Of a DNA stretch of 64,000 bases, positions 26,070 through 33,629 are shown in pieces. The translations under genes and the position numbers were made by a program. Origin of the DNA: JAZKID01 sp963714065 (GTDB taxonomy: Bacteria; Pseudomonadota; Alphaproteobacteria; Rhizobiales; UBA4765); the NCBI GenBank assembly GCA_963714065.1, contig OY970226.1, positions 1,240,001 to 1,304,000 on the forward strand. The letters run 5' to 3'. The notes beneath the pieces were generated by a model. It worked only from the letters and a program-made list of their open reading frames with translations. It made no database searches and was not told the origin of the DNA. Within the stretch, counting starts at the first letter, position 1. Each line of letters begins with the position of its first letter.

Positions 26070-27453
26070 CATAAAAATGTCATCCCCGGCGAGACGCGAG
26101 TGCGAACTTGCGCCGAGGGAAGGGGATCTGGATTCCCTTCCCCTCACTTCCCCGGATTTAATCCGGGGGCATTCGGCCGGGAATGACAGTAAAGCTGGCT
26201 CGGTTGAAGTCGTCACTTTCGGCTGCCGCCTGAACGCCTACGAATCGGAAGTCATCCGGCGCGAGGCGACGCAAGCCGGGCTTGACGATACGATCATCGT
26301 CAACACCTGCGCGGTGACGCAGGAAGCGGTGGCACAGGGGCGGCAAAGCATCCGCCGCCTGAAACGTGGCGCACCACATAAACGCATCATCGTCACCGGC
26401 TGCGCGGCGCAAACGGAGCACGCCATGTTCGCCGCCATGCCGGAAGTGGATATCGTGCTCGGCAACCGGGAGAAATTGTCGCGCGCCGCTTACGCGCAGT
26501 TCCTGCGGCAAGATAATGAGCGCGCCAAGGTTCATGTTGGCGATATCATGAGCTTGCGCGAGACCGCAGCACATATGGTGGATGCGGCGGAAGGCCGTGC
26601 ACGCGCCTTTGTGCAGATCCAGAACGGCTGCGACCATCGCTGCACCTTCTGCATCATTCCATATGGGCGGGGCAATTCGCGCTCGGTGCCGATGGGTGCC
26701 GTGGTGGAGGACGTCCGGCGCCTGCATGAAAACGGCTTTAACGAGGTGGTGCTGACCGGCGTCGACATCACCTCCTATGGCGCCGACCTGCCGGGCGCAC
26801 CGAAGCTGGGAACGCTCGTTCAGTCCATTTTGAAACATGTGCCGGGCCTGCCGCGGCTGCGCCTGTCGTCCATCGATTCAATTGAAGCGGACGAAGCACT
26901 GATTGATGCATTCGCCAATCAGCCGCGCCTGATGCCGCATCTGCATCTCTCGTTGCAGGCGGGTGACGACATGATCTTAAAGCGCATGAAGCGGCGGCAT
27001 TCGCGAAAAGATTCGCTTGGCTTCTGCGCGCATCTAAAAAAACTGCGGCCCGATATCGTTTTCGGCGCCGATATCATCGCCGGTTTTCCCACCGAAACCG
27101 AAGAGATGTTCGAAAATTCCCTGGCGCTTGTCGACGAATGCGGGCTGACGCATCTGCACGTCTTCCCGTTTTCGCCGCGCAAGGGCACTCCCGCAGCCCG
27201 CATGCCGCAACTGGCGCGTCCCCTGATCAAGGAACGCGCCGCACGCCTGCGCGAAAAGGGCGAGGCGGCGTTCAAGGCACATCTGCGCGCGCAGGCCGGC
27301 ACAACCAACAAGGCGCTCATTGAGCATAACGGGCAGGCGCGTATCGAGCAGTTCACGCCCATTCGTTTTGCGCATGCGCTGGCACCCGGCAGCATTGCGC
27401 GCGTGCGCGTGGCTGGCGAAAACGGGCGGCATCTGCTTGGTGAACTGGCATGA
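26059..27453 (+). CDS. mtaB: tRNA t6A37 methylthiotransferase MtaB, with palindromic repeat in its N-terminus
   Basis: Radical-SAM methylthiotransferase (464 aa) that converts t6A37 to ms2t6A37 in tRNA. Conserved sequence begins only at residue ~49 (VEVVTFGCRLNAYESEVI). The 4Fe-4S motif CDHRCTFCIIPYGRG starts near 191, and the fold closes with a TRAM-like end. The first ~43 residues encode a translated copy of the intergenic repeat at 26078-26188. No ATG, GTG or TTG exists in frame between the repeat and the conserved domain. AAGGAG at 26047-26052 supports ATG 26059, so the repeat appears to be read through. It overlaps dapF upstream and ftsY downstream. Confidence 0.93.
   Translation: MPVDIKMSSPARRECELAPREGDLDSLPLTSPDLIRGHSAGNDSKAGSVEVVTFGCRLNAYESEVIRREATQAGLDDTIIVNTCAVTQEAVAQGRQSIRRLKRGAPHKRIIVTGCAAQTEHAMFAAMPEVDIVLGNREKLSRAAYAQFLRQDNERAKVHVGDIMSLRETAAHMVDAAEGRARAFVQIQNGCDHRCTFCIIPYGRGNSRSVPMGAVVEDVRRLHENGFNEVVLTGVDITSYGADLPGAPKLGTLVQSILKHVPGLPRLRLSSIDSIEADEALIDAFANQPRLMPHLHLSLQAGDDMILKRMKRRHSRKDSLGFCAHLKKLRPDIVFGADIIAGFPTETEEMFENSLALVDECGLTHLHVFPFSPRKGTPAARMPQLARPLIKERAARLREKGEAAFKAHLRAQAGTTNKALIEHNGQARIEQFTPIRFAHALAPGSIARVRVAGENGRHLLGELA
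26078..26188 (+). repeat. Family A palindromic repeat, copy 1 (inside mtaB)
   Basis: A 111-bp element starting TGTCATCCCCGGC and ending GCCGGGAATGACA, so the termini are inverted repeats. It carries two inner palindromes: GGGAAGGGGATCTGGATTCC with its complement, and CCCCGGATTTAATCCGGGG. It is in frame with mtaB and encodes residues ~7-43. The same family occurs at 60193-60300 and 61222-61326. Confidence 0.88.
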
Positions 27454-28442
27454 CTTTCTTCAAGGAAAAAAAGTCCCCCGACGCAGCAGAGCAAAAAACC
27501 TCGCAAAAAACTTCCTGGCTGCAACGCCTGCAGGGCGGGCTGTCGCGCACATCGAACACAATCTCCGGCGAAATCGGCGCGCTGTTCACAAAGCGCAAGC
27601 TCGATTTGGAAACATTGGAAGAGCTGGAAGATCTGCTCATCCGCACCGATATCGGCGCCGGGACGGCTTCAAAGGTAACGGCCCGGCTGAAGGCCACACG
27701 TTTCGAGAAGGATATTTCGCCGCAGGAGGTGAAAGCCGCGCTCGCATCGGAAATCGAAGCCATTCTCACACCCGTCGCGCAACCTTTCACGCTTGATGAG
27801 AGCAAAAAACCGCATGTGGTGCTTGTTGTCGGCGTGAACGGCACCGGCAAGACGACAAGCATCGGCAAGTTCGCCTCCCTCTTGACGGCTCAAGGAAAGA
27901 AAGTGGTGCTGGCGGCGGGCGACACGTTTCGTGCGGCCGCCATCGAACAACTGAAAATCTGGGGCGCGCGCACGGGCGCGCAAGTGATCAGCGCACAGCA
28001 GGGCGCGGATGCGGCGGGGCTCGCCTATCAGGCGCTTGAAGCAGCGCAGGCCGAGCATGCCGATGCGCTGATCATCGACACGGCCGGGCGGCTGCAGAAC
28101 AAAACAGAGCTGATGGCGGAGCTCGAAAAAATCATCCGCGTGATCAAGAAGCGCGACGAAACCGCGCCGCATTCCGTCATTCTCACGCTGGACGCCACAA
28201 CCGGGCAGAACGCGCTCTCGCAGGTCGAGCTGTTTGGCAAGGCCTGCCATGTCAGCGGCCTTGTGATGACGAAATTGGATGGCACGGCGCGCGGCGGCAT
28301 CCTGGTGGCGCTGGCCGAAAAATTCAACCTGCCCGTGCATTTCATCGGCGTCGGCGAAGGCATCGAGGATCTGGAAGTTTTCGATGCGGCGGAATTCGCA
28401 AAGGCGCTGGTGGGAAGTTGCGGCGGCTCTGCTGATCAATAA
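27450..28442 (+). CDS. ftsY: Signal recognition particle receptor FtsY
   Basis: SRP receptor GTPase (330 aa) at the inner membrane. A short Lys/Ser/Gln-rich A region (first ~25 residues) precedes the N domain. The G domain has Walker A GVNGTGKTTSIGK at 128-140, then DTFRAAAIEQLK, DTAGRLQNKTELMAEL and TKLDGTARGG. The FIGVGEGIEDLEVFDA end is typical. Its ATG overlaps the mtaB stop by 4 bp, so dapF-mtaB-ftsY form one translationally coupled operon. Confidence 0.97.
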   Translation: MTFFKEKKSPDAAEQKTSQKTSWLQRLQGGLSRTSNTISGEIGALFTKRKLDLETLEELEDLLIRTDIGAGTASKVTARLKATRFEKDISPQEVKAALASEIEAILTPVAQPFTLDESKKPHVVLVVGVNGTGKTTSIGKFASLLTAQGKKVVLAAGDTFRAAAIEQLKIWGARTGAQVISAQQGADAAGLAYQALEAAQAEHADALIIDTAGRLQNKTELMAELEKIIRVIKKRDETAPHSVILTLDATTGQNALSQVELFGKACHVSGLVMTKLDGTARGGILVALAEKFNLPVHFIGVGEGIEDLEVFDAAEFAKALVGSCGGSADQ

Positions 28443-28553
28443 AGTATTGATACCGGCCAGAAGCTGGCCTATATTGGCCCCGATTTTATATATACATTAT
28501 ATCCTCAGGAGGTCATGCAATGAATATTAGGCCAAACTATCCGATCTTTTTCG

Positions 28554-29168
28554 GTGGCAGACTGGGTTCGCAATCCGGATTATCTTGGTTTTTACGGGCA
28601 GCGTTTTCAGCCTTTTGGTTTTAACCAGACTGGCTTTGGCCAGCCCTTCGTCTGCACCTGCGAGCCTTTTCGCTGGCCGGGTGCGAGACAAGACCCACCG
28701 CCGCACAGGGAAGCTGCGACAGGCACAAATCAGCAGCCTGCGAACGGTCAGACGCCTCAGACACCGAATACAAAACCGCCCGCCAACACACAGGCAACAA
28801 CGGGTCAAGCTTCTTCCAACACGGCAAAGCCTGCAGCTTCACCAGCCGCAACATCTGCAAACGGCGCGCCGGCCAACTTTACGGCGGAAGACGAACAGCA
28901 CGCATTCGACCGCTTTGCGCAGGAAAAATTTAGGCGGTGCAGACAGCGACACACGCCGTTTATCGCCAGAGACGCCTTTCTCGCTCTTTCCGATTGGGAG
29001 CGGAACGCAATCAGAACCGCCCTGTTCGCAGAAAAAGCGCCGGGCAAGTTCAAAAGCCAGGCTGAGAAAGTCCAGGCTCAGGTCGATAAAGAGAGCAAAT
29101 TTTTAAAACCGCTTGTTGCCATCGAGGGTTTCGTGCCGAGCACGATTACGGAAGCGAAAAAAGCCTAA
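28554..29168 (+). CDS. Hypothetical Pro/Thr/Ala-rich protein, reading frame and start uncertain
   Basis: An unrecognised ~200-aa product. The middle (residues ~50-110) is low-complexity Pro/Thr/Asn/Gln/Ala linker and the C-terminal ~95 residues look globular (SDWERNAIRTALFAEK). The best ribosome-binding site, AGGAGG at 28507-28512, points to ATG 28520, which is in another frame and stops at 28622 after 34 codons. A third frame at 28585 encodes a signal-peptide-like hydrophobic stretch (SVFSLLVLTRLALA). So either this frame starts at GTG 28554 without a good signal, or a secreted protein has been broken by frameshifts. It lies 110 bp after ftsY. Confidence 0.45.
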   Translation: MADWVRNPDYLGFYGQRFQPFGFNQTGFGQPFVCTCEPFRWPGARQDPPPHREAATGTNQQPANGQTPQTPNTKPPANTQATTGQASSNTAKPAASPAATSANGAPANFTAEDEQHAFDRFAQEKFRRCRQRHTPFIARDAFLALSDWERNAIRTALFAEKAPGKFKSQAEKVQAQVDKESKFLKPLVAIEGFVPSTITEAKKA

Positions 29169-29170
29169 AC

Positions 29171-29515
29171 CTATCTCAAGACCGCCAGCGTCACCGGCGC
29201 AAGCCCGGAAAAGCCAAGCTGGCGTGCTGCGGCCGGCGTCACATCGATCACCCGCCCGCGAACGAACGGCCCGCGATCGTTGATGCGCACCACCGCCGTG
29301 CGGCCGTTGCGCGTATTCGTGACCTGCACCAGCGTGCCGAACGGCAGCCGGCGATGCGCGGCCGTAGAGGCATGCAGATTCAACCGCTCCCCGCTCGCCG
29401 TGCGCCGGCCGCCAAGGCCGTCGCCCCGGCCATACATCGAGGCAATGCCGGATTGCGCGAAAGCCTCGGGGGCGGCAAGGGCGAGGAAAATGAGAGCTAT
29501 GATCAGCTTTTTCAT
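29171..29515 (-). CDS. Septal ring lytic transglycosylase RlpA-like protein (DPBB domain only)
   Basis: Exported 114-aa protein with a signal peptide ending in AFAQ and a single double-psi beta-barrel domain. Signatures are GIASMYGRGDGLGGRRTASGE, AAHRRLPFGTLVQVTN and VRINDRGPFVRGRVIDVTPAAA. The His in AAHR and the Asp in INDRG correspond to the residues conserved in RlpA transglycosylases that cleave denuded glycan. There is no SPOR domain and no lipobox, so it is a minimal, periplasmic form. ATG 29515 is chosen over the longer frame because it begins the signal peptide. Confidence 0.88.
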   Translation of the reverse strand: MKKLIIALIFLALAAPEAFAQSGIASMYGRGDGLGGRRTASGERLNLHASTAAHRRLPFGTLVQVTNTRNGRTAVVRINDRGPFVRGRVIDVTPAAARQLGFSGLAPVTLAVLR

Positions 29516-29596
29516 GGTGTTTCCAAGAAGCAGAAATGTGTCGTGAGCATGGCATTGGCGGTATAAGAAATCAGTTGCGATTTTTATTTGTTTAAC

Positions 29597-29666
29597 CCGC
29601 TCATTCCTGCGCAAGCAGGAATCTCCTTGGTCATTATGAGACCCCTGCTTACACAGGGGTGAGCGG
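29597..29666 (+). repeat. Family C palindromic repeat, copy 1
   Basis: A 70-bp element bounded by CCGCTCA and TGAGCGG, with inner hairpins TTCCTGCGCAAGCAGGAA and ACCCCTGCTTACACAGGGGT. A second copy lies at 45433-45504. It occupies the gap between rlpA-like and yggS. Confidence 0.85.
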
Positions 29667-29674
29667 ATAACATT

Positions 29675-30349
29675 TTACTTCCGCTCCCCGAACAACGCGC
29701 TTCCCACGCGCACATAAGTAGCGCCACACCAGATCGCTTCCTCGAAATCCGCCGACATGCCCATGGAAAGCTGTGCAACCCCCGCCTCAGCGCCAAGCTT
29801 GTTGAGCAGCGCGAAATGCGGCCCCGGCACATCCTCGATAGGTGGAATGCACATCAGGCCCTCTATTTCTAAGCCATGAACATCGCGGCAGCGCTGCACG
29901 AAGGAAACCGCCTCGCGCGGGGGAACGCCCGCCTTCTGCGCCTCCTCGCCGGTGTTGACCTGTATGAGCAGCCTTGGCGCTTTACCCGCACGTTTGATCT
30001 CTTTTGAGAGTTCGGCCGCCAGTTTCTCACGGTCCACGGTCTCGATCACATCAAACAGCGCCAGCGCCTCACGCACTTTATTCGTCTGGAGAGGCCCTAT
30101 CAAATGAAGCTCGATATGCGGAAATTCTTCGCGCAAGGCGGGCCATTTGCTTGACGCCTCCTGCACGCGGTTTTCGCCGAAAACCCGTTGCCCCGCCTGC
30201 AAGAACGGGCGAATGGCTTCAGCCTCAAACGTCTTCGACACCGCCACAAGCTTCGCAGAACCCGAAGGGCGTTTGGCAACCGCACAGGCTTCATCCATCC
30301 TGGCGTGAATACGTGTCATACAACTTTGAGCTTCTGTCACTGTCGGCAT
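29675..30349 (-). CDS. yggS: Pyridoxal phosphate homeostasis protein (YggS/PLPBP)
   Basis: PLP-binding protein (224 aa) that buffers intracellular vitamin B6. It has the TIM-barrel alanine-racemase N-domain fold without the C-terminal domain. The PLP lysine is in LVAVSKTF, followed by FGENRVQEASSKW, HLIGPLQTNKV and a phosphate-binding SMGMSADFEEAI. ATG 30349 is preferred because GGGG lies six bases upstream. A family B palindromic repeat lies just upstream, between it and divergent leuS. Confidence 0.94.
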   Translation of the reverse strand: MPTVTEAQSCMTRIHARMDEACAVAKRPSGSAKLVAVSKTFEAEAIRPFLQAGQRVFGENRVQEASSKWPALREEFPHIELHLIGPLQTNKVREALALFDVIETVDREKLAAELSKEIKRAGKAPRLLIQVNTGEEAQKAGVPPREAVSFVQRCRDVHGLEIEGLMCIPPIEDVPGPHFALLNKLGAEAGVAQLSMGMSADFEEAIWCGATYVRVGSALFGERK

Positions 30350-30363
30350 GACAATCCCCAATC

Positions 30364-30436
30364 GTCATGCCCGGGCTTGACCCGGGCATCCATCTTTAAA
30401 AAGATGATGGATTGCCGGATCAAGTCCGGCAATGAC
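30364..30436 (+). repeat. Family B palindromic repeat, copy 1
   Basis: A 73-bp element: GTCATGCCCGGGCTTGACCC hairpin, a central CATCTTTAAAAAGATG hairpin, then GCCGGATCAAGTCCGGC ending in AATGAC. Same design as 37617, 41055, 42431, 42818 and 59310. Confidence 0.87.
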
Positions 30437-30480
30437 AAATTATTGCTTTAGTGACCAGTTTCAGCCAAATTCTGCAACGC

Positions 30481-33099
30481 ATGTCTTCCAAGCCCCCGCA
30501 AGAACGCTATAACCCCAAACCCACCGAAGCCAAGTGGCAGAAAGAGTGGGAGCGCCGCAAACTTTACGACACGCGCAACGACGATCCGCGCGAAAAATTC
30601 TACGTGCTGGAAATGTTCCCCTACCCCTCGGGCCGCATCCATATGGGGCATGTGCGCAATTATGCGATGGGCGACGTACTCGCCCGCTACAAGCGCGCGA
30701 AAGGCTTTTCGGTCCTGCACCCCATGGGCTGGGATGCGTTCGGGCTGCCTGCCGAAAACGCGGCCATGGAAAAGAAAATCCATCCGCGCGAGTGGACCTA
30801 CAAAAATATCGATACCATGCGCGCACAGCTCAAAAGCATGGGCCTATCATTGGACTGGTCGCGCGAATTCGCCACCTGCGATCCCGCCTATTACGCGCAT
30901 CAGCAGAAACTCTTCCTCGATTTCCTCGCCAACGGATTAGTGACGCGCAAAAGCGCGAAAGTGAACTGGGACCCGGTCGACCACACCGTACTTGCCAACG
31001 AGCAGGTGATCGACGGCCGCGGCTGGCGATCAAACGCGCCGGTCGAGCAAAAAGAGCTCACGCAATGGTTCCTGAAAATTTCCGATTATTCGGAAGACCT
31101 GCTGACTACCCTCGACCATCTGCCGCGCTGGCCGGAAAAAGTGCGGCTGATGCAGAAAAACTGGATCGGCAGATCGGAAGGTTTGAAAATCAGATGGGCG
31201 CTGAACGGCGCGCCTTCGGGTTTTGCCGATATTACCGTCTTCACCACCCGGCCCGATACTCTATATGGCGCAAGCTTTATCGCCATCTCGCCGGACCACC
31301 CGCTCGCGCTCGATCTCTCCTCGCGCAACAAGGCGATCAAGGAATTCTCCGACAAATGCCGCTCGCGCGGCACGAGCCTGGAAGCCATCGAAACGGCGGA
31401 AAAGGAAGGCATCGATACCGGGCTTACCGTTGCCCACCCGCTCGACGCAGGCTGGAAACTGCCCGTCTGGATCGCCAATTTCGTGCTGATGGATTACGGC
31501 ACCGGCGCGATTTTCGGCTGCCCTGCGCACGACCAGCGCGATTACGAGTTCGCAGCCAAATATAAATTGCCGATCTTGCCTGTCGTCTTGCCGCCTGGCG
31601 CCGATGCGAGCTCGTTCAGGCTCGACGGCAAAGCCTATGACGGTGAAGGCACCATGTTCAACTCGCGCGAATTCGACGGGCTCACACCTGCGCAAGCTTT
31701 CGAAGCGGCGGCAAAAAAACTGGGTGCGGCAGCCGAGCGTCAAGTGAATTACCGCCTGCGCGACTGGGGCATTTCCCGCCAGCGCTACTGGGGCTGCCCT
31801 ATTCCCATCATCCATTGTTCCAGCTGCGGCGCGCAGCCTGCGGACAAGCTGCCTGTGACATTGCCGGACGACATTAGCTTCGACAAACCGGGAAATCCGC
31901 TCGATCACCATCCCACGTGGAAACATGTGCCCTGCCCCAAATGCTCCGGCAAGGCACAGCGCGAGACCGACACGATGGACACCTTCGTCGACAGTTCCTG
32001 GTATTTTGCGCGCTTTACCGATCCTTTGAATAAAAGCGCACCACTCACGCGCAGGACCGTCGATGCCTGGCTGCCGGTCGACCAGTATATCGGCGGTATC
32101 GAGCATGCGATCCTACATCTGCTCTATGCGCGCTTTGTTACGCGTTGTTTGAAAAAATGCGGCTACACCTCGGTCAATGAACCTTTCGAAGGCCTGTTCA
32201 CGCAAGGCATGGTGGTGCACGAAACCTATAAGAATGCCGCAGGCGAATGGGTCGAGCCCGCTTCGGTGGACATTATCCTTGATGGCGAGATGCGCACCGC
32301 TAAATTGAAAGGCACTCATGCGCCGGTCGAGATCGGCGCCATCGAGAAAATGTCGAAATCGAAAAAGAATGTCGTCGACCCGGACGATATTATCAGTACT
32401 TACGGCGCCGATACCGCCCGCTGGTTCATGCTCTCGGACAGTCCCCCTGAGCGCGATGTGATCTGGACCGAGGCCGGGGTTGAGGGCGCGCATCGCTTCG
32501 TGCAGCGCGTCTGGCGCCTGGCCGGGGATATTGCCGCCATTCCCTCCTACCTGAAAGGGGGAAGGTTAGGTGGGGGGTCAATATCCGAAGATGCCCTCGC
32601 TTTACGTAAAGCCGCGCACCGCACATTGTATAATGTCGAGAAAAATATCGAAGGCCTGCGCTTCAACGTGGCCATCGCCCAGATTTACGATCTCGCCAAC
32701 AAGATTGGCGCCGCTTTAAGCACTTACCAGGGAAGAGCACAGGACGACCTCGCCTTTGCCCTATCCGAGGCCGGGCGTATTTTCCTTCAGCTCATAGCCC
32801 CCATCATGCCGCATCTGGCCGAGGAAGCCTGGGCGCTGTTGGGGGAAAAAACCCTTGTGGCGGAAAGCGCTTGGCCAACTTATGAACATGCACTTCTGGA
32901 AGACGACAGCATCACATTGCCCATTCAGATCAATGGCCGTAAAAGGGCGGATATCACCGTGCCGAAGGCCATGGGCGTGAACGAGGTCGAGGCAGCGGTG
33001 CTGGCCGATGCAAGCGTGCAGCGCGCGCTGGAAGGCCGGGCGGTAAAAAAACTGATTGTGGTGCTGCCGCGCATCGTGAACCTTGTTGTGGAGAGTTGA
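30481..33099 (+). CDS. leuS: Leucyl-tRNA synthetase
   Basis: Class Ia aminoacyl-tRNA synthetase (872 aa) charging tRNA-Leu. The HIGH-type motif HMGH is at 54-57 and KMSKS at 623-627. The CP1 editing region (TTRPDTLYGASF, GTGAIFGCPAHDQRDYEFA) and the CxxC-type zinc segment (CPKCSGKAQRETDTMDTFVDSSWY) are intact. Family comparison favours ATG 30481 (MSSKPPQERYNP); a GTG at 30451 would add ten residues. It is 1 bp upstream of lptE. Confidence 0.96.
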   Translation: MSSKPPQERYNPKPTEAKWQKEWERRKLYDTRNDDPREKFYVLEMFPYPSGRIHMGHVRNYAMGDVLARYKRAKGFSVLHPMGWDAFGLPAENAAMEKKIHPREWTYKNIDTMRAQLKSMGLSLDWSREFATCDPAYYAHQQKLFLDFLANGLVTRKSAKVNWDPVDHTVLANEQVIDGRGWRSNAPVEQKELTQWFLKISDYSEDLLTTLDHLPRWPEKVRLMQKNWIGRSEGLKIRWALNGAPSGFADITVFTTRPDTLYGASFIAISPDHPLALDLSSRNKAIKEFSDKCRSRGTSLEAIETAEKEGIDTGLTVAHPLDAGWKLPVWIANFVLMDYGTGAIFGCPAHDQRDYEFAAKYKLPILPVVLPPGADASSFRLDGKAYDGEGTMFNSREFDGLTPAQAFEAAAKKLGAAAERQVNYRLRDWGISRQRYWGCPIPIIHCSSCGAQPADKLPVTLPDDISFDKPGNPLDHHPTWKHVPCPKCSGKAQRETDTMDTFVDSSWYFARFTDPLNKSAPLTRRTVDAWLPVDQYIGGIEHAILHLLYARFVTRCLKKCGYTSVNEPFEGLFTQGMVVHETYKNAAGEWVEPASVDIILDGEMRTAKLKGTHAPVEIGAIEKMSKSKKNVVDPDDIISTYGADTARWFMLSDSPPERDVIWTEAGVEGAHRFVQRVWRLAGDIAAIPSYLKGGRLGGGSISEDALALRKAAHRTLYNVEKNIEGLRFNVAIAQIYDLANKIGAALSTYQGRAQDDLAFALSEAGRIFLQLIAPIMPHLAEEAWALLGEKTLVAESAWPTYEHALLEDDSITLPIQINGRKRADITVPKAMGVNEVEAAVLADASVQRALEGRAVKKLIVVLPRIVNLVVES

Positions 33100-33100
33100 G

Positions 33101-33607
33101 ATGAAAAAAGTGCTGCTTGCGTTCGCCATGCTGGCGCTCCCCGCCTGCACGCTCGAGCCGCTCTATGGCTCGCTGGCGCCCGGCATCGCGCCTGTCGGCT
33201 CCGGTCTTTCACAAATCGAGATCGCACCCATCGGCGGCCGCAACGGCATAAGCTTACGTAACGAACTGATCTTCGTGCTCACCGGCGGCGGGCAGCCTGT
33301 CGCAAACGGACGCTTTAAACTCGACATCGCGCTGCAGCAGAACGTGACGCCCACGCAATATGAGCAGATCAGCGGCCGCCCCACCTCGGCCCTGCAATAT
33401 GTCGCCGCCACCTATTTCCTCACCGACCGGCAGAGCGGCAAAAAAGTTTACCAGTCGCGCAGTTTTGCGCGCACGACCTATGACCAGGACATCCAGCGTT
33501 TCGCCAATATCCGCGCCGAGCGCGATGCCGAGGACCGCGCCGTGAAAGTGCTGGCGCAGGAAATCCGCAACAGCCTCGCCGCCTATTTCGCCCAAAACCG
33601 CCCATAA
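33101..33607 (+). CDS. lptE: LPS-assembly lipoprotein LptE
   Basis: Outer-membrane lipoprotein (168 aa) that plugs LptD for LPS export. A lipoprotein signal ends in LPAC at about residues 13-16, followed by TLEPLYGS, the typical alphaproteobacterial LptE opening. The mature part is beta-rich with one C-terminal helix (RAERDAEDRAVKVLAQEI). It follows leuS by 1 bp; leuS-lptE adjacency is conserved in Alphaproteobacteria and supports the call more than sequence alone. Confidence 0.88.
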   Translation: MKKVLLAFAMLALPACTLEPLYGSLAPGIAPVGSGLSQIEIAPIGGRNGISLRNELIFVLTGGGQPVANGRFKLDIALQQNVTPTQYEQISGRPTSALQYVAATYFLTDRQSGKKVYQSRSFARTTYDQDIQRFANIRAERDAEDRAVKVLAQEIRNSLAAYFAQNRP

Positions 33608-33629
33608 TTTTCATCAGGAGATTTGAAAA

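Noticed and set aside
28455..28469. GGCCAG-AAG-CTGGCC hairpin after ftsY as a terminator
   Set aside because: Six-bp stem with no following T-run; too weak to call.
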